DNA of 64,000 bases from Pseudomonas gingeri (GTDB taxonomy: Bacteria > Pseudomonadota > Gammaproteobacteria > Pseudomonadales > Pseudomonadaceae): NCBI RefSeq assembly GCF_013385635.1, contig NZ_JACAPR010000011.1:310001-374000 (forward strand), given 5' to 3'. Numbering within the stretch: position 1 is the first letter of the stretch; each line of letters begins with the position of its first letter. Shown piece by piece: positions 33,925 through 42,936 of this stretch. Below the pieces are notes generated by a model, which saw only the letters and a program-made list of their open reading frames with translations, made no database searches and was not told where the DNA came from. Position numbers and translations under genes: made by a program.

Positions 33925-34674
33925 ATGGCGCAACTGCTTCCACTGTCTCCCGTCCCGCTCTACAGCCAGCTCAAGGACTTGCTGCGTACGCGCATCCTTG
34001 ACGGCACCTATCCGCCCCTGGCGCGGATGCCCTCGGAGAACGACCTGGGCCAGTCCTTCGGGGTCAGTCGCATCACCGTGCGCCAGGCCCTGGGGGATCT
34101 GCAGAAGGAAGGGCTGATCTTCAAGATCCACGGCAAGGGCACTTTTGTCGCCAGGCCCAAGGCGTTTCAGAACGTCTCTACCCTGCAGGGCCTGGCCGAG
34201 TCGGTGACGCAGATGGGCTACGAAGTGCTCAACCGCGTGCGCAGCTTCAAGCAGGTGGCGGCTTCGGCGCGGGTTGCCGAGCGCCTGGCGCTGCCCGAGG
34301 GCAGCCTGGTCAGCGAAATCAAGCGGGTACGCCTGATCAACCGCGAGCCGGTGTCCCTGGAAATCACCTATCTGCCCCACAGCGTCGGCGAGAAGCTGGA
34401 AAAGGCCGACCTGGCCACCCGCGACATCTTCCTGATCCTGGAAAACGATTGCGGGATTGCTCTCGGCCACGCCGACCTGGCTGTCGACGCGGTGCTCGCC
34501 GACGCCGAGCTGGGCCTGGCCCTGGACGTGGAGGAGGGGGCGCCGATCATGCGCATCGAGCGCCTGACCCACGATGCCGAAGGCGCTCCGCTGGATTTCG
34601 AATACCTCTACTACCGTGGCGACTCCTTCCAGTACCGCCTGCGTATCGACCGTCAGAAGGACGCGCGCCCATGA
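33925..34674 (+). CDS. GntR-family regulator (HutC subfamily, UTRA domain)
   Basis: 249 residues. The winged helix (PLYSQLKDLLRTRILDGTY, then MPSENDLGQSFGVSRITVRQAL and GKGTFVARP) occupies residues 10-80. A UTRA effector domain follows (SLVSEIKRVRLINREPVSLEITYLP ... LDFEYLYYRGDSFQYRL). Its stop overlaps the ATG of the flavoprotein, so it leads the operon and probably controls it through the palindrome just upstream. The effector is unknown. Confidence 0.9.
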   Translation: MAQLLPLSPVPLYSQLKDLLRTRILDGTYPPLARMPSENDLGQSFGVSRITVRQALGDLQKEGLIFKIHGKGTFVARPKAFQNVSTLQGLAESVTQMGYEVLNRVRSFKQVAASARVAERLALPEGSLVSEIKRVRLINREPVSLEITYLPHSVGEKLEKADLATRDIFLILENDCGIALGHADLAVDAVLADAELGLALDVEEGAPIMRIERLTHDAEGAPLDFEYLYYRGDSFQYRLRIDRQKDARP

Positions 34675-36404
34675 GCCCGATCAATACCCTTGAACAGGAA
34701 TACGACATCGTGGTCATCGGCGGCGGCACTGCCGGGCCGATGGCGGCGATCAAGGCCAAGGAAAAGAACCGCGACCTGCGTGTGCTGCTGATCGACAAGG
34801 CCAACGTCAAGCGCAGCGGCGCCATCAGCATGGGCATGGACGGCCTGAACAATGCGGTGATTCCGGGCCACGCCACGCCGGAGCAGTACACCAAGGAAAT
34901 CACCGTCGCCAACGATGGCGTGGTCAATCAGGCCGCGGTGCTGGCCTACGCCGAATACAGCTATGAAACCATCCGGCAACTGGACCGTTGGGGCGTCAAG
35001 TTCGAGAAGGACGAGACCGGCGACTACGCGGTGAAGAAGGTCCATCACATGGGCGCCTATGTGTTGCCGATGCCCGAGGGCCACGACATCAAGAAGGTGC
35101 TCTATCGCCAGCTCAAGCGCGCCCGGGTGCAGATCACCAACCGGCTGATCTCGACCCGCCTGCTGACCGATGCCGAAGGCACGGTGAACGGCGTCATGGG
35201 CTTCGATTGCCGCACCGCCGACTTCCATGTGATCAAGGCCAAGGCGGTGATTCTCTGCTGCGGCGCCGCCGGCCGCCTGGGCCTGCCGGCCTCGGGTTAC
35301 CTGATGGGCACCTACGAGAACCCGACCAATGCCGGCGACGGCTACGCCATGGCCTATCACGCCGGGGCGGAACTGGCGAACCTGGAGTGCTTCCAGATCA
35401 ACCCGCTGATCAAGGACTACAACGGCCCGGCGTGTGCCTACGTCACCGGTCCGCTGGGTGGCTACACCGCCAACAACAAGGGCGAACGCTTTATCGAGTG
35501 CGACTACTGGAGCGGCCAGATGATGTGGGAGTTCCATCAGGAACTCGAAGGCGGCAACGGTCCGGTATTTCTCAAGCTCGATCACCTGGCCGAGGAAACC
35601 ATCCAGAACATCGAGGAAATCCTGCACAGCAACGAACGTCCCAGCCGCGGCCAGTTCCATGCCGGGCGCGGCACCGACTACCGCCAGCAGATGGTCGAGA
35701 TGCATATCTCCGAGATCGGCTTTTGCAGCGGTCACAGCGCCTCGGGTGTATGGGTCAACGAACGGGCGGAAACCTCGGTCAAGGGCCTCTACTCGGCCGG
35801 TGACATGGCCGCCGTGCCGCACAACTACATGCTCGGCGCGTTCACCTATGGCTGGTTCGCCGGCTTCAACGCCGCCGATTATGTTGCCGGACGCGATTTC
35901 ACCGCGCTGGACGCCGAGCAGATCGCTCGGGAAAAGGCCCGTGTCTATGCGCCGTTGCAGCGCGAACACGGCCTGCCGCCGGCTCAGGTCGAGTACAAGC
36001 TGCGGCGCTTCGTCAACGATTACCTGCAGCCGCCCAAGGTCACGAAAAAGATGGAAATCGGCCTGGAACGTTTCGCCGCCATCGAGGCCGACCTCGACCA
36101 GATGAAGGCCGGCAACCCCCATGAGTTGATGCGTGCCCTGGAAGTCTCGGTGATTCGCGACTGCGCGGAAATGGCCGCCCGTGCCTCGCTGTTTCGCAAG
36201 GAAAGCCGCTGGGGCCTGTACCACCACCGGGTCGATTATCCGTTGCGCAATGACGCCGAGTGGTTCTGCCATTGCCATCTGAAGAAGGATGAAGACGGGC
36301 GGATGGTCAGCTTCAAGAGGCCGGTCGAACCTTATCTGATCGCGCTCGATGCCGATGAGCAACAAGCCTACAACCGTTTGCGGGTCGCCAACGAAGCGGC
36401 CTGA
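34671..36404 (+). CDS. AprA-like flavoprotein (fumarate reductase / APS reductase alpha family)
   Basis: 577 residues. The FAD-binding start is EYDIVVIGGGTAGPMAAIKA. KRSGAISMGMDGLNNA and AVILCCGAAGRLGLPASGYLMG follow, and TKGLYSAGD-like SVKGLYSAGDMAAVPHNYML near residue 370-390 closes the FAD domain. Several segments resemble the alpha subunit of dissimilatory adenylylsulfate reductase more than succinate dehydrogenase. It overlaps the regulator gene by four bases. A small ferredoxin follows after a REPIN. It probably takes electrons to or from that ferredoxin; the substrate is unknown. Confidence 0.82.
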   Translation: MSPINTLEQEYDIVVIGGGTAGPMAAIKAKEKNRDLRVLLIDKANVKRSGAISMGMDGLNNAVIPGHATPEQYTKEITVANDGVVNQAAVLAYAEYSYETIRQLDRWGVKFEKDETGDYAVKKVHHMGAYVLPMPEGHDIKKVLYRQLKRARVQITNRLISTRLLTDAEGTVNGVMGFDCRTADFHVIKAKAVILCCGAAGRLGLPASGYLMGTYENPTNAGDGYAMAYHAGAELANLECFQINPLIKDYNGPACAYVTGPLGGYTANNKGERFIECDYWSGQMMWEFHQELEGGNGPVFLKLDHLAEETIQNIEEILHSNERPSRGQFHAGRGTDYRQQMVEMHISEIGFCSGHSASGVWVNERAETSVKGLYSAGDMAAVPHNYMLGAFTYGWFAGFNAADYVAGRDFTALDAEQIAREKARVYAPLQREHGLPPAQVEYKLRRFVNDYLQPPKVTKKMEIGLERFAAIEADLDQMKAGNPHELMRALEVSVIRDCAEMAARASLFRKESRWGLYHHRVDYPLRNDAEWFCHCHLKKDEDGRMVSFKRPVEPYLIALDADEQQAYNRLRVANEAA

Positions 36405-36415
36405 AACACGCAACC

Positions 36416-36504
36416 TGTAGGAGCCGGCTTGCTGGTGATAGCGGTCTGTCAGCTGAAACTTCCTGACCTGATCCACCGCTATCGCCAGCAAGCCGGCTCC
36501 CACA
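36416..36504. repeat. REPIN (pair of inverted REP sequences)
   Basis: TGTAGGAGCCGGCTTGCTGG and CCAGCAAGCCGGCTCCCACA form inverted ends of an ~89-bp element. It separates the flavoprotein and ferredoxin genes inside the operon. Confidence 0.9.
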
Positions 36505-36562
36505 AGGAATGCATCTCTTCAGGTTGAGCGACTGTTAACAAGAATATAGAGGACACCGTGCC

Positions 36563-36808
36563 ATGGCCTTCCAGCCCCAGGAAATATTCTTTCGCAGCAA
36601 TGCGCCGGTCACCGTCGATGAGGACAAATGCATCGCCCACAAGGGCTGCACCGTCTGCGTCGATGTCTGCCCGATGGACCTGCTGGCGATCAACCCGGCG
36701 ACCCAGAAAGCCTATATGGCCTTCGATGAGTGCTGGTACTGCATGCCTTGTGAAAAGGACTGCCCGACCGGTGCGGTGAAGGTGGAGATTCCCTACCTGC
36801 TGCGCTGA
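36563..36808 (+). CDS. AprB-like ferredoxin with two [4Fe-4S] clusters
   Basis: 81 residues. The first cluster ligands lie in CIAHKGCTVCVDVCP and the second in CWYCMPCEKDCP. The connecting CPMDLLAINPATQKAYMAFDECW resembles the N-terminal part of APS reductase beta. It lacks the long C-terminal tail that AprB uses to wrap AprA. It is a cytoplasmic electron carrier and the likely partner of the flavoprotein. Confidence 0.88.
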   Translation: MAFQPQEIFFRSNAPVTVDEDKCIAHKGCTVCVDVCPMDLLAINPATQKAYMAFDECWYCMPCEKDCPTGAVKVEIPYLLR

Positions 36809-36953
36809 GCCGGCAAACGCCACACCCATGAGACTCATAAGAAAAAACGCCACCGGCCAACCACCGGACGCCTGATCCAGCACCCCTCGTTTCCCACCCC
36901 GGGTCCCGGCGGCGGAGACGACTCCATCTTTCATGATTCGAGGGGAAACACCC

Positions 36954-38360
36954 ATGCGTGCACGCATCACTCTTGCCGGCCTGGCTCTGGCCCTGAGCGC
37001 CTTTGGCGTCCAGGCCGAGACTATCCGTATCGCCATCGGCACCCAGGACAGCACCATCAACTGCGCCGCCGGCGGCCTGTTGATCCGCGAGCTCGGGCTG
37101 CTCGACAAGTACCTGCCCAAGGACGGCGCCTACAAGGACGCCCGGTACGATATCCAGTGGAAGAACTTCACCAGCGGCGCGCCGCTGACCAATGAAATGG
37201 TCGCCGGCAAACTCGACTTCGGCGCCATGGCCGATTTCCCCGGTGCGCTCAATGGCGTGGCCCATGAGGCGGCGGGCAAGCACAGCCTGTTTATCAGTGT
37301 GCTGTCGGGCAGCATCGACGGCAGTGGCAACGGCGTCGTGGTGCCCAAGGACTCGCCGGTGCAGTCGTTCAGTGAACTCAAGGGCCAGACGATTTCCGTG
37401 CCTTTCGCCTCGACCGCCCACGGCATGTTGCTGCGGGCCATCGCGGCGCAGGGTTGGGACCCGGACAAGGACGTGACAGTGATCGCCCAGCCGCCGGAAG
37501 TCGCCGGCTCCGCCTTGCAGGCCAACAAGATCGCCGCCCACGCCGATTTCGTGCCGTTCGCCGAACTGTTCGAGAACCGCGGTTTTGCCCGCAAGATCTA
37601 TGACGGTTCCCAGGCCAAGGCGCCGACCTTCCATGGCGCACTGGTGGACAGCGATTACGCCAGGCGCTACCCGGAAATCGTCGTCGCCTACCTGCGCGCC
37701 AGTATCGAAGCCAACCAGTTGCTCGCGGCCGATCCGGAAAAGTACAGCGAACTGATCGAGAAGGTCGCCGGGGTCGAGGCCGAGGTCAATTACCTGTTCC
37801 ATGGCCCGCTGGGTCTGCAGACCCGCGACCTGACCTGGAAACCCGAGTACCGCAAGGCCGTTGCCACGGCCATCGACACCCTGAAGTTGTTGAAGAAGGC
37901 CGACCGGGGACTCAATACCGACACCTTTATCGATGATCACTTCATTCGCGAAGCCTTCAAGGCGTCTGGTCTCGACTACGACAAGCAACTGGCCAACTAC
38001 GCCCAGCAGCCGCTGGTGGCCAACGATGCGCTGAGCGGCAAGCCGATCACCGATCCGAAGCAAGTCGCGCAGATCTGGCTCAAGGGTGAACCGAAAGTAC
38101 GCAGCTATGCCTCGCCCGAGGCGGCCCTGAGCGACCTGGCGAACCTGAAGAAGGCCGGCAGGGACGTGCGCGCGGTCTATGCCCAGGCCAGCGACAGCGG
38201 GATCAAGATGCTCGCCCCGCAAGCCTGGTTTGTCAGCGATGCCAAGGGCCGGCTCAACGCTTTCCTGCTCAAGGAACAAGCCCGGCAGTTCGCCCAGGCC
38301 CATGGCGGTGAGGTACGGGATTTCGCCGATGCCAGCCGCCAGGCCCTGGCCCAGCGTTGA
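36954..38360 (+). CDS. ABC substrate-binding protein with long C-terminal extension
   Basis: 468 residues from ATG 36954. A Sec signal (ITLAGLALALSAFGVQA) is followed by a nitrate/sulfonate-type binding domain (ETIRIAIGTQDSTINCAAGG, KLDFGAMADFPGALNG, PFASTAHGMLLRAI). The family is usually about 330 residues; here about 100 more follow. The last part, with AWFVSDAKGRLNAFLLKEQA and FAQAHGGEVRDF, faintly resembles NosL-type domains. The substrate is unknown. Confidence 0.82.
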   Translation: MRARITLAGLALALSAFGVQAETIRIAIGTQDSTINCAAGGLLIRELGLLDKYLPKDGAYKDARYDIQWKNFTSGAPLTNEMVAGKLDFGAMADFPGALNGVAHEAAGKHSLFISVLSGSIDGSGNGVVVPKDSPVQSFSELKGQTISVPFASTAHGMLLRAIAAQGWDPDKDVTVIAQPPEVAGSALQANKIAAHADFVPFAELFENRGFARKIYDGSQAKAPTFHGALVDSDYARRYPEIVVAYLRASIEANQLLAADPEKYSELIEKVAGVEAEVNYLFHGPLGLQTRDLTWKPEYRKAVATAIDTLKLLKKADRGLNTDTFIDDHFIREAFKASGLDYDKQLANYAQQPLVANDALSGKPITDPKQVAQIWLKGEPKVRSYASPEAALSDLANLKKAGRDVRAVYAQASDSGIKMLAPQAWFVSDAKGRLNAFLLKEQARQFAQAHGGEVRDFADASRQALAQR

Positions 38361-38369
38361 GGTGAAGGC

Positions 38370-39164
38370 ATGAGTCGCTGGTCTGTCGATCTCGGGCGCC
38401 GCTGGAGTCTGCGCCTCGCTTCATTATTGCTCTGCCTGGGAGCCTGGCAGGTGGCGGCGCGCATGCATCTTGACCTGGGACTGGTGACCTTTCGCAACGT
38501 ACCGTCGCCGGTCGAGGTGGTACAGGCGGCGTGGGCGTTGTTCAACTCCCATGCACTGCCCAGGCATCTGCTCAGCAGTCTCGGCCGGGTCGCCAGCGGC
38601 TATCTGGCGGCGGCATGGGTGGCGGTGGCGCTGGGCCTGGCCATTGGCCGCTCGAAGTGGGCCGAGGACCTGCTGCTGCCGCCGCTGGAGGTGCTGCGAC
38701 CGATTCCGGCGGTGGCCTGGATTCCCCTGGCGATCCTGATGTTTCCGTCTTCGGAACTGTCGATGATCTTTATCACCTTCACCGGTGCGCTGTTCCCGAT
38801 CCTGCTCAATACCGTGCATGGCGTCGAGTCGGTGGACCGGCGCCTGATCGCCTCGGCCCGCAGCCTGGGGGCGGGGCGCCTGGCGATCCTGTGGGAGGTG
38901 ATCATTCCCGGCGCCGCGCCGAGCATCGTCACCGGCCTGGCCATCGGCATGGGCACGTCGTGGTTCTGCCTGGTGACCGCGGAAATGATCTCCGGCCAAT
39001 GGGGCATCGGTTACTACACCTGGGAGGCCTACACCTTGCAGAACTACGCGGACATTATCGTCGGCATGCTGTTGATCGGCGTGCTCGGCATGGCCAGCAG
39101 CGGCCTGGTCAAACGTTTCGGGGCGCGGCTGACGCCCTGGTACCGCCCGCAGGAGAAACGCTGA
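38370..39164 (+). CDS. ABC importer permease, SsuC/TauC-like
   Basis: 264 residues with six predicted membrane segments. LEVLRPIPAVAWIPLAILMF and the EAA-type loop SARSLGAGRLAILWEVIIPGAAPSIVTG are typical. Its end overlaps the ATPase start by one base (TGATG). It lies 9 bp after the binding-protein gene. Confidence 0.9.
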   Translation: MSRWSVDLGRRWSLRLASLLLCLGAWQVAARMHLDLGLVTFRNVPSPVEVVQAAWALFNSHALPRHLLSSLGRVASGYLAAAWVAVALGLAIGRSKWAEDLLLPPLEVLRPIPAVAWIPLAILMFPSSELSMIFITFTGALFPILLNTVHGVESVDRRLIASARSLGAGRLAILWEVIIPGAAPSIVTGLAIGMGTSWFCLVTAEMISGQWGIGYYTWEAYTLQNYADIIVGMLLIGVLGMASSGLVKRFGARLTPWYRPQEKR

Positions 39165-40018
39165 TGAGTGTCGCCGAACGTTTTGCCGCGGCGGGGCGGA
39201 TCGCCATCGAGAACCTGTCGATTCACCTGGGTAGCGGCCCCGACGCCTTCGAGGCGGTGCAGGCGCTGAGCTTTGATGTGACGCCGGGTGAGTTCGTCTG
39301 CATTCTCGGGCCGTCCGGGTGTGGCAAGTCGACCCTGCTCGGTGTCCTGGCCGGCCACCTGGCACCCAGCGGCGGTTCGTTGCGGGTCGACGGTCAGCCG
39401 GTCGACGGGCCCTCGCCGAGCAGGGGCATGGTGTTCCAGCAACATACCCTGTTGCCCTGGCGACGGGTGCTGGACAACGTTGCCTTCGGTCTGAAGATGC
39501 AAGGCATCGGCAAGACCGAACGCCAGCGCCAGGCCCGCGAGTTCCTCGGCTGGGTCGGGCTGGAGGACTTTGCCGGGCACTGGCCGAGCCAGTTGTCCGG
39601 CGGCATGCAGCAACGGGTCGAGATCGCCCGGGTGTTGATCAACCGGCCGAAGCTATTGCTGATGGACGAGCCTTTCGGTGCCCTCGACGCCCAGACCCGC
39701 AGCCAGATGCAGGCGTTGCTGCTGGATATCTGGGGACGGATCCAGACCACCGTGGTGTTCGTCACCCACGATATCGACGAGGCGCTGTTCCTGGCCGACC
39801 GGATCCTGGTGATGAGCCCGCGTCCGGGCCGGTTTATCGAAGACCTGCGCCTGGGCTTTCCCCGGCCGCGTCAGCCGGAACTGCTGACCAGCCCCGAATT
39901 CGTCCGCCTCAAGCGCCATTGCCTGGAACTGCTGCGGCACCAGGATGGTCGTCAACTACCGCGCCTGACTCCCCTCGGGCTGCCCCTTGAAAACACCCAA
40001 CCGCGATTTGCCCTATGA
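39164..40018 (+). CDS. ABC importer ATPase, SsuB/TauB-like
   Basis: 284 residues. Walker A GPSGCGKST, signature LSGGMQQRVEIARV, Walker B LLLMDEPFGALD and FVTHDIDEALFLADRILVMSP are intact. The end overlaps the HEAT-repeat gene start by four bases. It drives import of the unknown substrate. Confidence 0.9.
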   Translation: MSVAERFAAAGRIAIENLSIHLGSGPDAFEAVQALSFDVTPGEFVCILGPSGCGKSTLLGVLAGHLAPSGGSLRVDGQPVDGPSPSRGMVFQQHTLLPWRRVLDNVAFGLKMQGIGKTERQRQAREFLGWVGLEDFAGHWPSQLSGGMQQRVEIARVLINRPKLLLMDEPFGALDAQTRSQMQALLLDIWGRIQTTVVFVTHDIDEALFLADRILVMSPRPGRFIEDLRLGFPRPRQPELLTSPEFVRLKRHCLELLRHQDGRQLPRLTPLGLPLENTQPRFAL

Positions 40019-40983
40019 CCGACCTGATCAGCGACAACCCCGACATTCTCGACCTGCAACCGCGCCTGGAACATGAAGACGCCGGCGTACGCCGCATCGC
40101 CCTGATCGATCTGGCCGACCTGGAAGACCCGGACGCCTTGCCCTGGTTGATCCAGCCTCTTGAGGCCGACCCGGACGGCGACGTGCGCGCCGAGGCCGCG
40201 CGCCTGCTGGAAGCCTGGGAAGAACCGCAGGTGGTCAGTGCACTGTGCAAGGCCTTGCTCGACTGGGACCACAAGGTCCGGGTGGCGGCGGCCCAGAGCC
40301 TCAGCCTGCTGAAGACCGAAGAGGCCGGCCACGTGATCCTGCCATGGGCCGCTCACCCCGATGTGTTTGTCCGCAGCAGCGCCCTGAGGGCCTTGCGCGA
40401 GCTGCGCCTGGACGAAAGCGCGCCCGTCGCCCTGCAAGCCCTGCAGGACCCGCAAGCCAGCGTCCGTCGTGAAGCGGTGGGGATTCTCGGCTGGCTCAAG
40501 CAACTCGATGCGCTGCCGGCATTGGCGCGCCTGGCCAGTGCCGACCCCGAGCCGGAAGTGCGCCGTGTGGCGGCCGGAGCCCTGGGCCTGGCCAGTGACC
40601 CTTCGGTATTGCCGGCGTTGCAGTCGGCCTTGCTGGACCCTGCCTGGCAGGTTCGCGAAGAAGCGGCCACCACCCTGGGCAAGGTCGGTCTCGGGCAGGC
40701 CGGTCCCGCCCTGGAGGCGGCGCTGGCCGACGACTACTGGCAGGTTCGCCTGCGCGCCGCGCGTTCATTGGGGCGCCTGCGCCATGTCGGCGCCCTGACG
40801 GCGCTGATCGAGCTGCTCGGTCACAGCATCAGCAACCTGCGCAAGGAAGCCGCCCTGGCTTTGGGCGAACTGGGGCAGCGCGAGGCGGTTGCGCCATTGC
40901 AGGCCGCGCAGCATGACGGTGACCCGGAAGTGCGCAAATCGGTGCGTATCGCCCTGGCCCAACTGGGCGTCGGTGGCGTCTGA
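40015..40983 (+). CDS. HEAT-repeat (PBS-lyase type) protein
   Basis: 322 residues made almost entirely of ~31-residue helical repeats with the pattern D-x-x-x-x-VR-x-x-A-A-x-x-L-G-x-L (for example DPEPEVRRVAAGALGLA, DPAWQVREEAATTLGKVG, DDYWQVRLRAARSLGRL). No catalytic motif or signal is seen. Such proteins act as scaffolds or as cofactor lyases. It is coupled on both sides (ATGA before, TGATG after), so it is probably an integral part of this system. Confidence 0.87.
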   Translation: MTDLISDNPDILDLQPRLEHEDAGVRRIALIDLADLEDPDALPWLIQPLEADPDGDVRAEAARLLEAWEEPQVVSALCKALLDWDHKVRVAAAQSLSLLKTEEAGHVILPWAAHPDVFVRSSALRALRELRLDESAPVALQALQDPQASVRREAVGILGWLKQLDALPALARLASADPEPEVRRVAAGALGLASDPSVLPALQSALLDPAWQVREEAATTLGKVGLGQAGPALEAALADDYWQVRLRAARSLGRLRHVGALTALIELLGHSISNLRKEAALALGELGQREAVAPLQAAQHDGDPEVRKSVRIALAQLGVGGV

Positions 40984-41255
40984 TGCAGCCCCTGGCGGTG
41001 CGCAATGTACGCGGCGAGGGGCACCTGCTGTTGACCTGGGCCGATGGTCAGCAGCCCCTGGCTTATGCCCGGTTGCGTGCCGCGTGTCCCTGCGCGCAGT
41101 GCCGGGCGGCGCGCTTGCAGGGCCGTATCGACCTGGTCGCGGCCGAGGTGCGCCTGGTCGAGATCAACCTCCAGGGTTATGGCGTGCAACTGGTGTTCGA
41201 CGACGGCCACCAGCAGGGCATCTATCCCTGGATTTATCTGCGGGAACTGGGCTGA
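40983..41255 (+). CDS. DUF971 (GBBH-like N-terminal domain) protein
   Basis: 90 residues, a single DUF971 domain. The Cys cluster in RAACPCAQCRAARLQG probably binds zinc or iron, and GYGVQLVFDDGHQQGIYPWIYLREL is the family C-terminal signature. It is the last gene of the operon and shares one base with the HEAT gene. Function is unknown; the family occurs with Fe-S and oxygenase proteins. Confidence 0.88.
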   Translation: MQPLAVRNVRGEGHLLLTWADGQQPLAYARLRAACPCAQCRAARLQGRIDLVAAEVRLVEINLQGYGVQLVFDDGHQQGIYPWIYLRELG

Positions 41256-41370
41256 GCGGCCCGCTGTGAGCGCCTGTATCGGCTCTACGACGTTTGATGG
41301 CTACACAAACCGCGCCTGGCACGGTTATTCTGGAGGGCACGGGGTTACCAGTCGGCAGGGGAAGGGTTCA

Positions 41371-42117
41371 ATGGAAAAAGTCATCGTCATCACCGGCGGC
41401 AGCCGTGGTATCGGCGCGGCGACTGCGTTGTTGGCGGCACAGCAGGGTTATCGGATCTGCATCAACTACATGAATGATGACGCGGCCGCTCATGAGGTGC
41501 TGGAGCAGGTCCGGGCCCTGGGTGCACAGGCCATCACGGTGCGGGCGGATGTCAGTATCGAGGACGAGGTGATCCGTCTGTTCAGCCGGGTGGACGCCGA
41601 GCTTGGCCCGGTCACCGCGCTGGTGAACAACGCCGGCACCGTCGGGCACAAGTCGCGGGTCGATGAAATGTCCGAATTCCGCATTCTGCAGACCCTGAAG
41701 ACCAACGTGCTGGGCCCGATCCTCTGCGCCAAGCATGCGGTGTTGCGCATGTCGCCACGCCATGGCGGGCAGGGCGGCAACATTGTCAACGTGTCCTCGG
41801 CGGCGGCGCGGCTCGGTTCGGCCAACGAGTACGTCGACTATGCCGCCTCCAAGGGCGCACTCGACACCTTCACCACGGGCTTGTCCAAGGAGCTCGCGGG
41901 CGAGGGCATCCGGGTCAACGCCGTGCGCCCCGGTTTCATCTACACCGGCTTCCATGCGCTGAGCGGCGATGCCGACCGGGTCAGCAAGCTGGAGTCGGCG
42001 ATTCCCATGGGCCGTGGCGGCCGCGCCGAAGAAGTGGCCGAGGGCATTATCTGGCTGCTTTCGGACAAGGCTTCCTATGCCACCGGGACCTTTATCGACC
42101 TGGCCGGCGGCCGCTGA
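41371..42117 (+). CDS. Short-chain dehydrogenase/reductase
   Basis: 248 residues. The nucleotide motif is TGGSRGIG, followed by NNAG, and the catalytic Ser and Tyr-xxx-Lys lie in NVSSAAARLGSANEYVDYAASKGAL. It is a cytoplasmic NAD(P)-dependent oxidoreductase of the FabG/glucose-dehydrogenase type. I start at ATG 41371, where the Rossmann fold begins; the longer frame from 41044 overlaps the DUF971 gene. It is a single gene with no clear partner. Confidence 0.88.
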   Translation: MEKVIVITGGSRGIGAATALLAAQQGYRICINYMNDDAAAHEVLEQVRALGAQAITVRADVSIEDEVIRLFSRVDAELGPVTALVNNAGTVGHKSRVDEMSEFRILQTLKTNVLGPILCAKHAVLRMSPRHGGQGGNIVNVSSAAARLGSANEYVDYAASKGALDTFTTGLSKELAGEGIRVNAVRPGFIYTGFHALSGDADRVSKLESAIPMGRGGRAEEVAEGIIWLLSDKASYATGTFIDLAGGR

Positions 42118-42239
42118 GTCGGTTTTTGTCGCCAGAGTGTCGTTCCGGTGCACCCAGGGTTATGTCCATATCCTCAGTATGTGACGGCTGAAATTCACCG
42201 CCAGCGCTGACTTGCTCAGCCGTCACAGAGGATTGCCCG

Positions 42240-42830
42240 ATGACCGTCACTTTCCGTCCGGCGCTACGCGCGGATGCCCGCGAGATCGCCCGGCTGTTCC
42301 AGATTTCCTCGGAGGGGGCGGCCGACTATATCTGGAGCCGGATCGCCGAGGAGGGCGAGTCGCTGCTGGATGTCGGCGAGCGCCGCTACCGCCGCGAGGG
42401 CGTGGAGTTTTCCTATGAGAACTGCTTGATGGCGCAGGCAGATGGCCAGGTCATCGGCATGCTGCACAGCTACCCGATGCTGCACGACCCCGATCCGGCA
42501 CCGGCCACCGATCCGGTCCTGGCACCCTACGCCGACCTGGAAATCCCCGATACGCTGTATATCTCCAGCCTGGCCCTGCACGAAGGCTGGCGCAACCAGG
42601 GACTGGGCGCACGCTTTCTCGACCTGGCCCGCCAGCGCTGCGCGACTCTCGGGCTCAAGGGCCTGAGCCTGATCGACTATGCGATGAACAGCGGTGCCTG
42701 CCGCTTCTACACCCGCCACGGTTTCCGGATTGTCGGTGAATGCCAGGTCGTGCCCCATCCGCTGATCCGGGTGACGGGGGCGGCGTACCTGATGCATTGG
42801 CCCTCGACCGCGATCAAGACTGACGTTTGA
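42240..42830 (+). CDS. GNAT-family N-acetyltransferase
   Basis: 196 residues. The acetyl-CoA site is in SLALHEGWRNQGLGARFLDLA (R/Q-x-x-G-x-G/A type), followed by the C-terminal ACRFYTRHGFRIVGE segment. It transfers an acetyl group to an amine of an unknown acceptor. AGAGGA lies upstream. A REPIN follows. Confidence 0.85.
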   Translation: MTVTFRPALRADAREIARLFQISSEGAADYIWSRIAEEGESLLDVGERRYRREGVEFSYENCLMAQADGQVIGMLHSYPMLHDPDPAPATDPVLAPYADLEIPDTLYISSLALHEGWRNQGLGARFLDLARQRCATLGLKGLSLIDYAMNSGACRFYTRHGFRIVGECQVVPHPLIRVTGAAYLMHWPSTAIKTDV

Positions 42831-42840
42831 ACGCGGTCCC

Positions 42841-42925
42841 CGTAGGAGCCGGCTTGCCGGCGATGGCGTCCGGATAGACACCGCCAGGCTCAAGGGCTTC
42901 ATCGCCGGCAAGCCGGCTCCTGCAG
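42841..42925. repeat. REPIN (pair of inverted REP sequences)
   Basis: GTAGGAGCCGGCTTGCCGGC and GCCGGCAAGCCGGCTCCTGC flank a 30-40 bp spacer. It sits between two convergent genes. Confidence 0.9.
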
Positions 42926-42936
42926 CGGTCGTGTGC

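Noticed and set aside
34671..36808. Genuine dissimilatory APS reductase
   Set aside because: The ferredoxin lacks the AprB tail, and no ATP sulfurylase, Dsr or Qmo genes are present.
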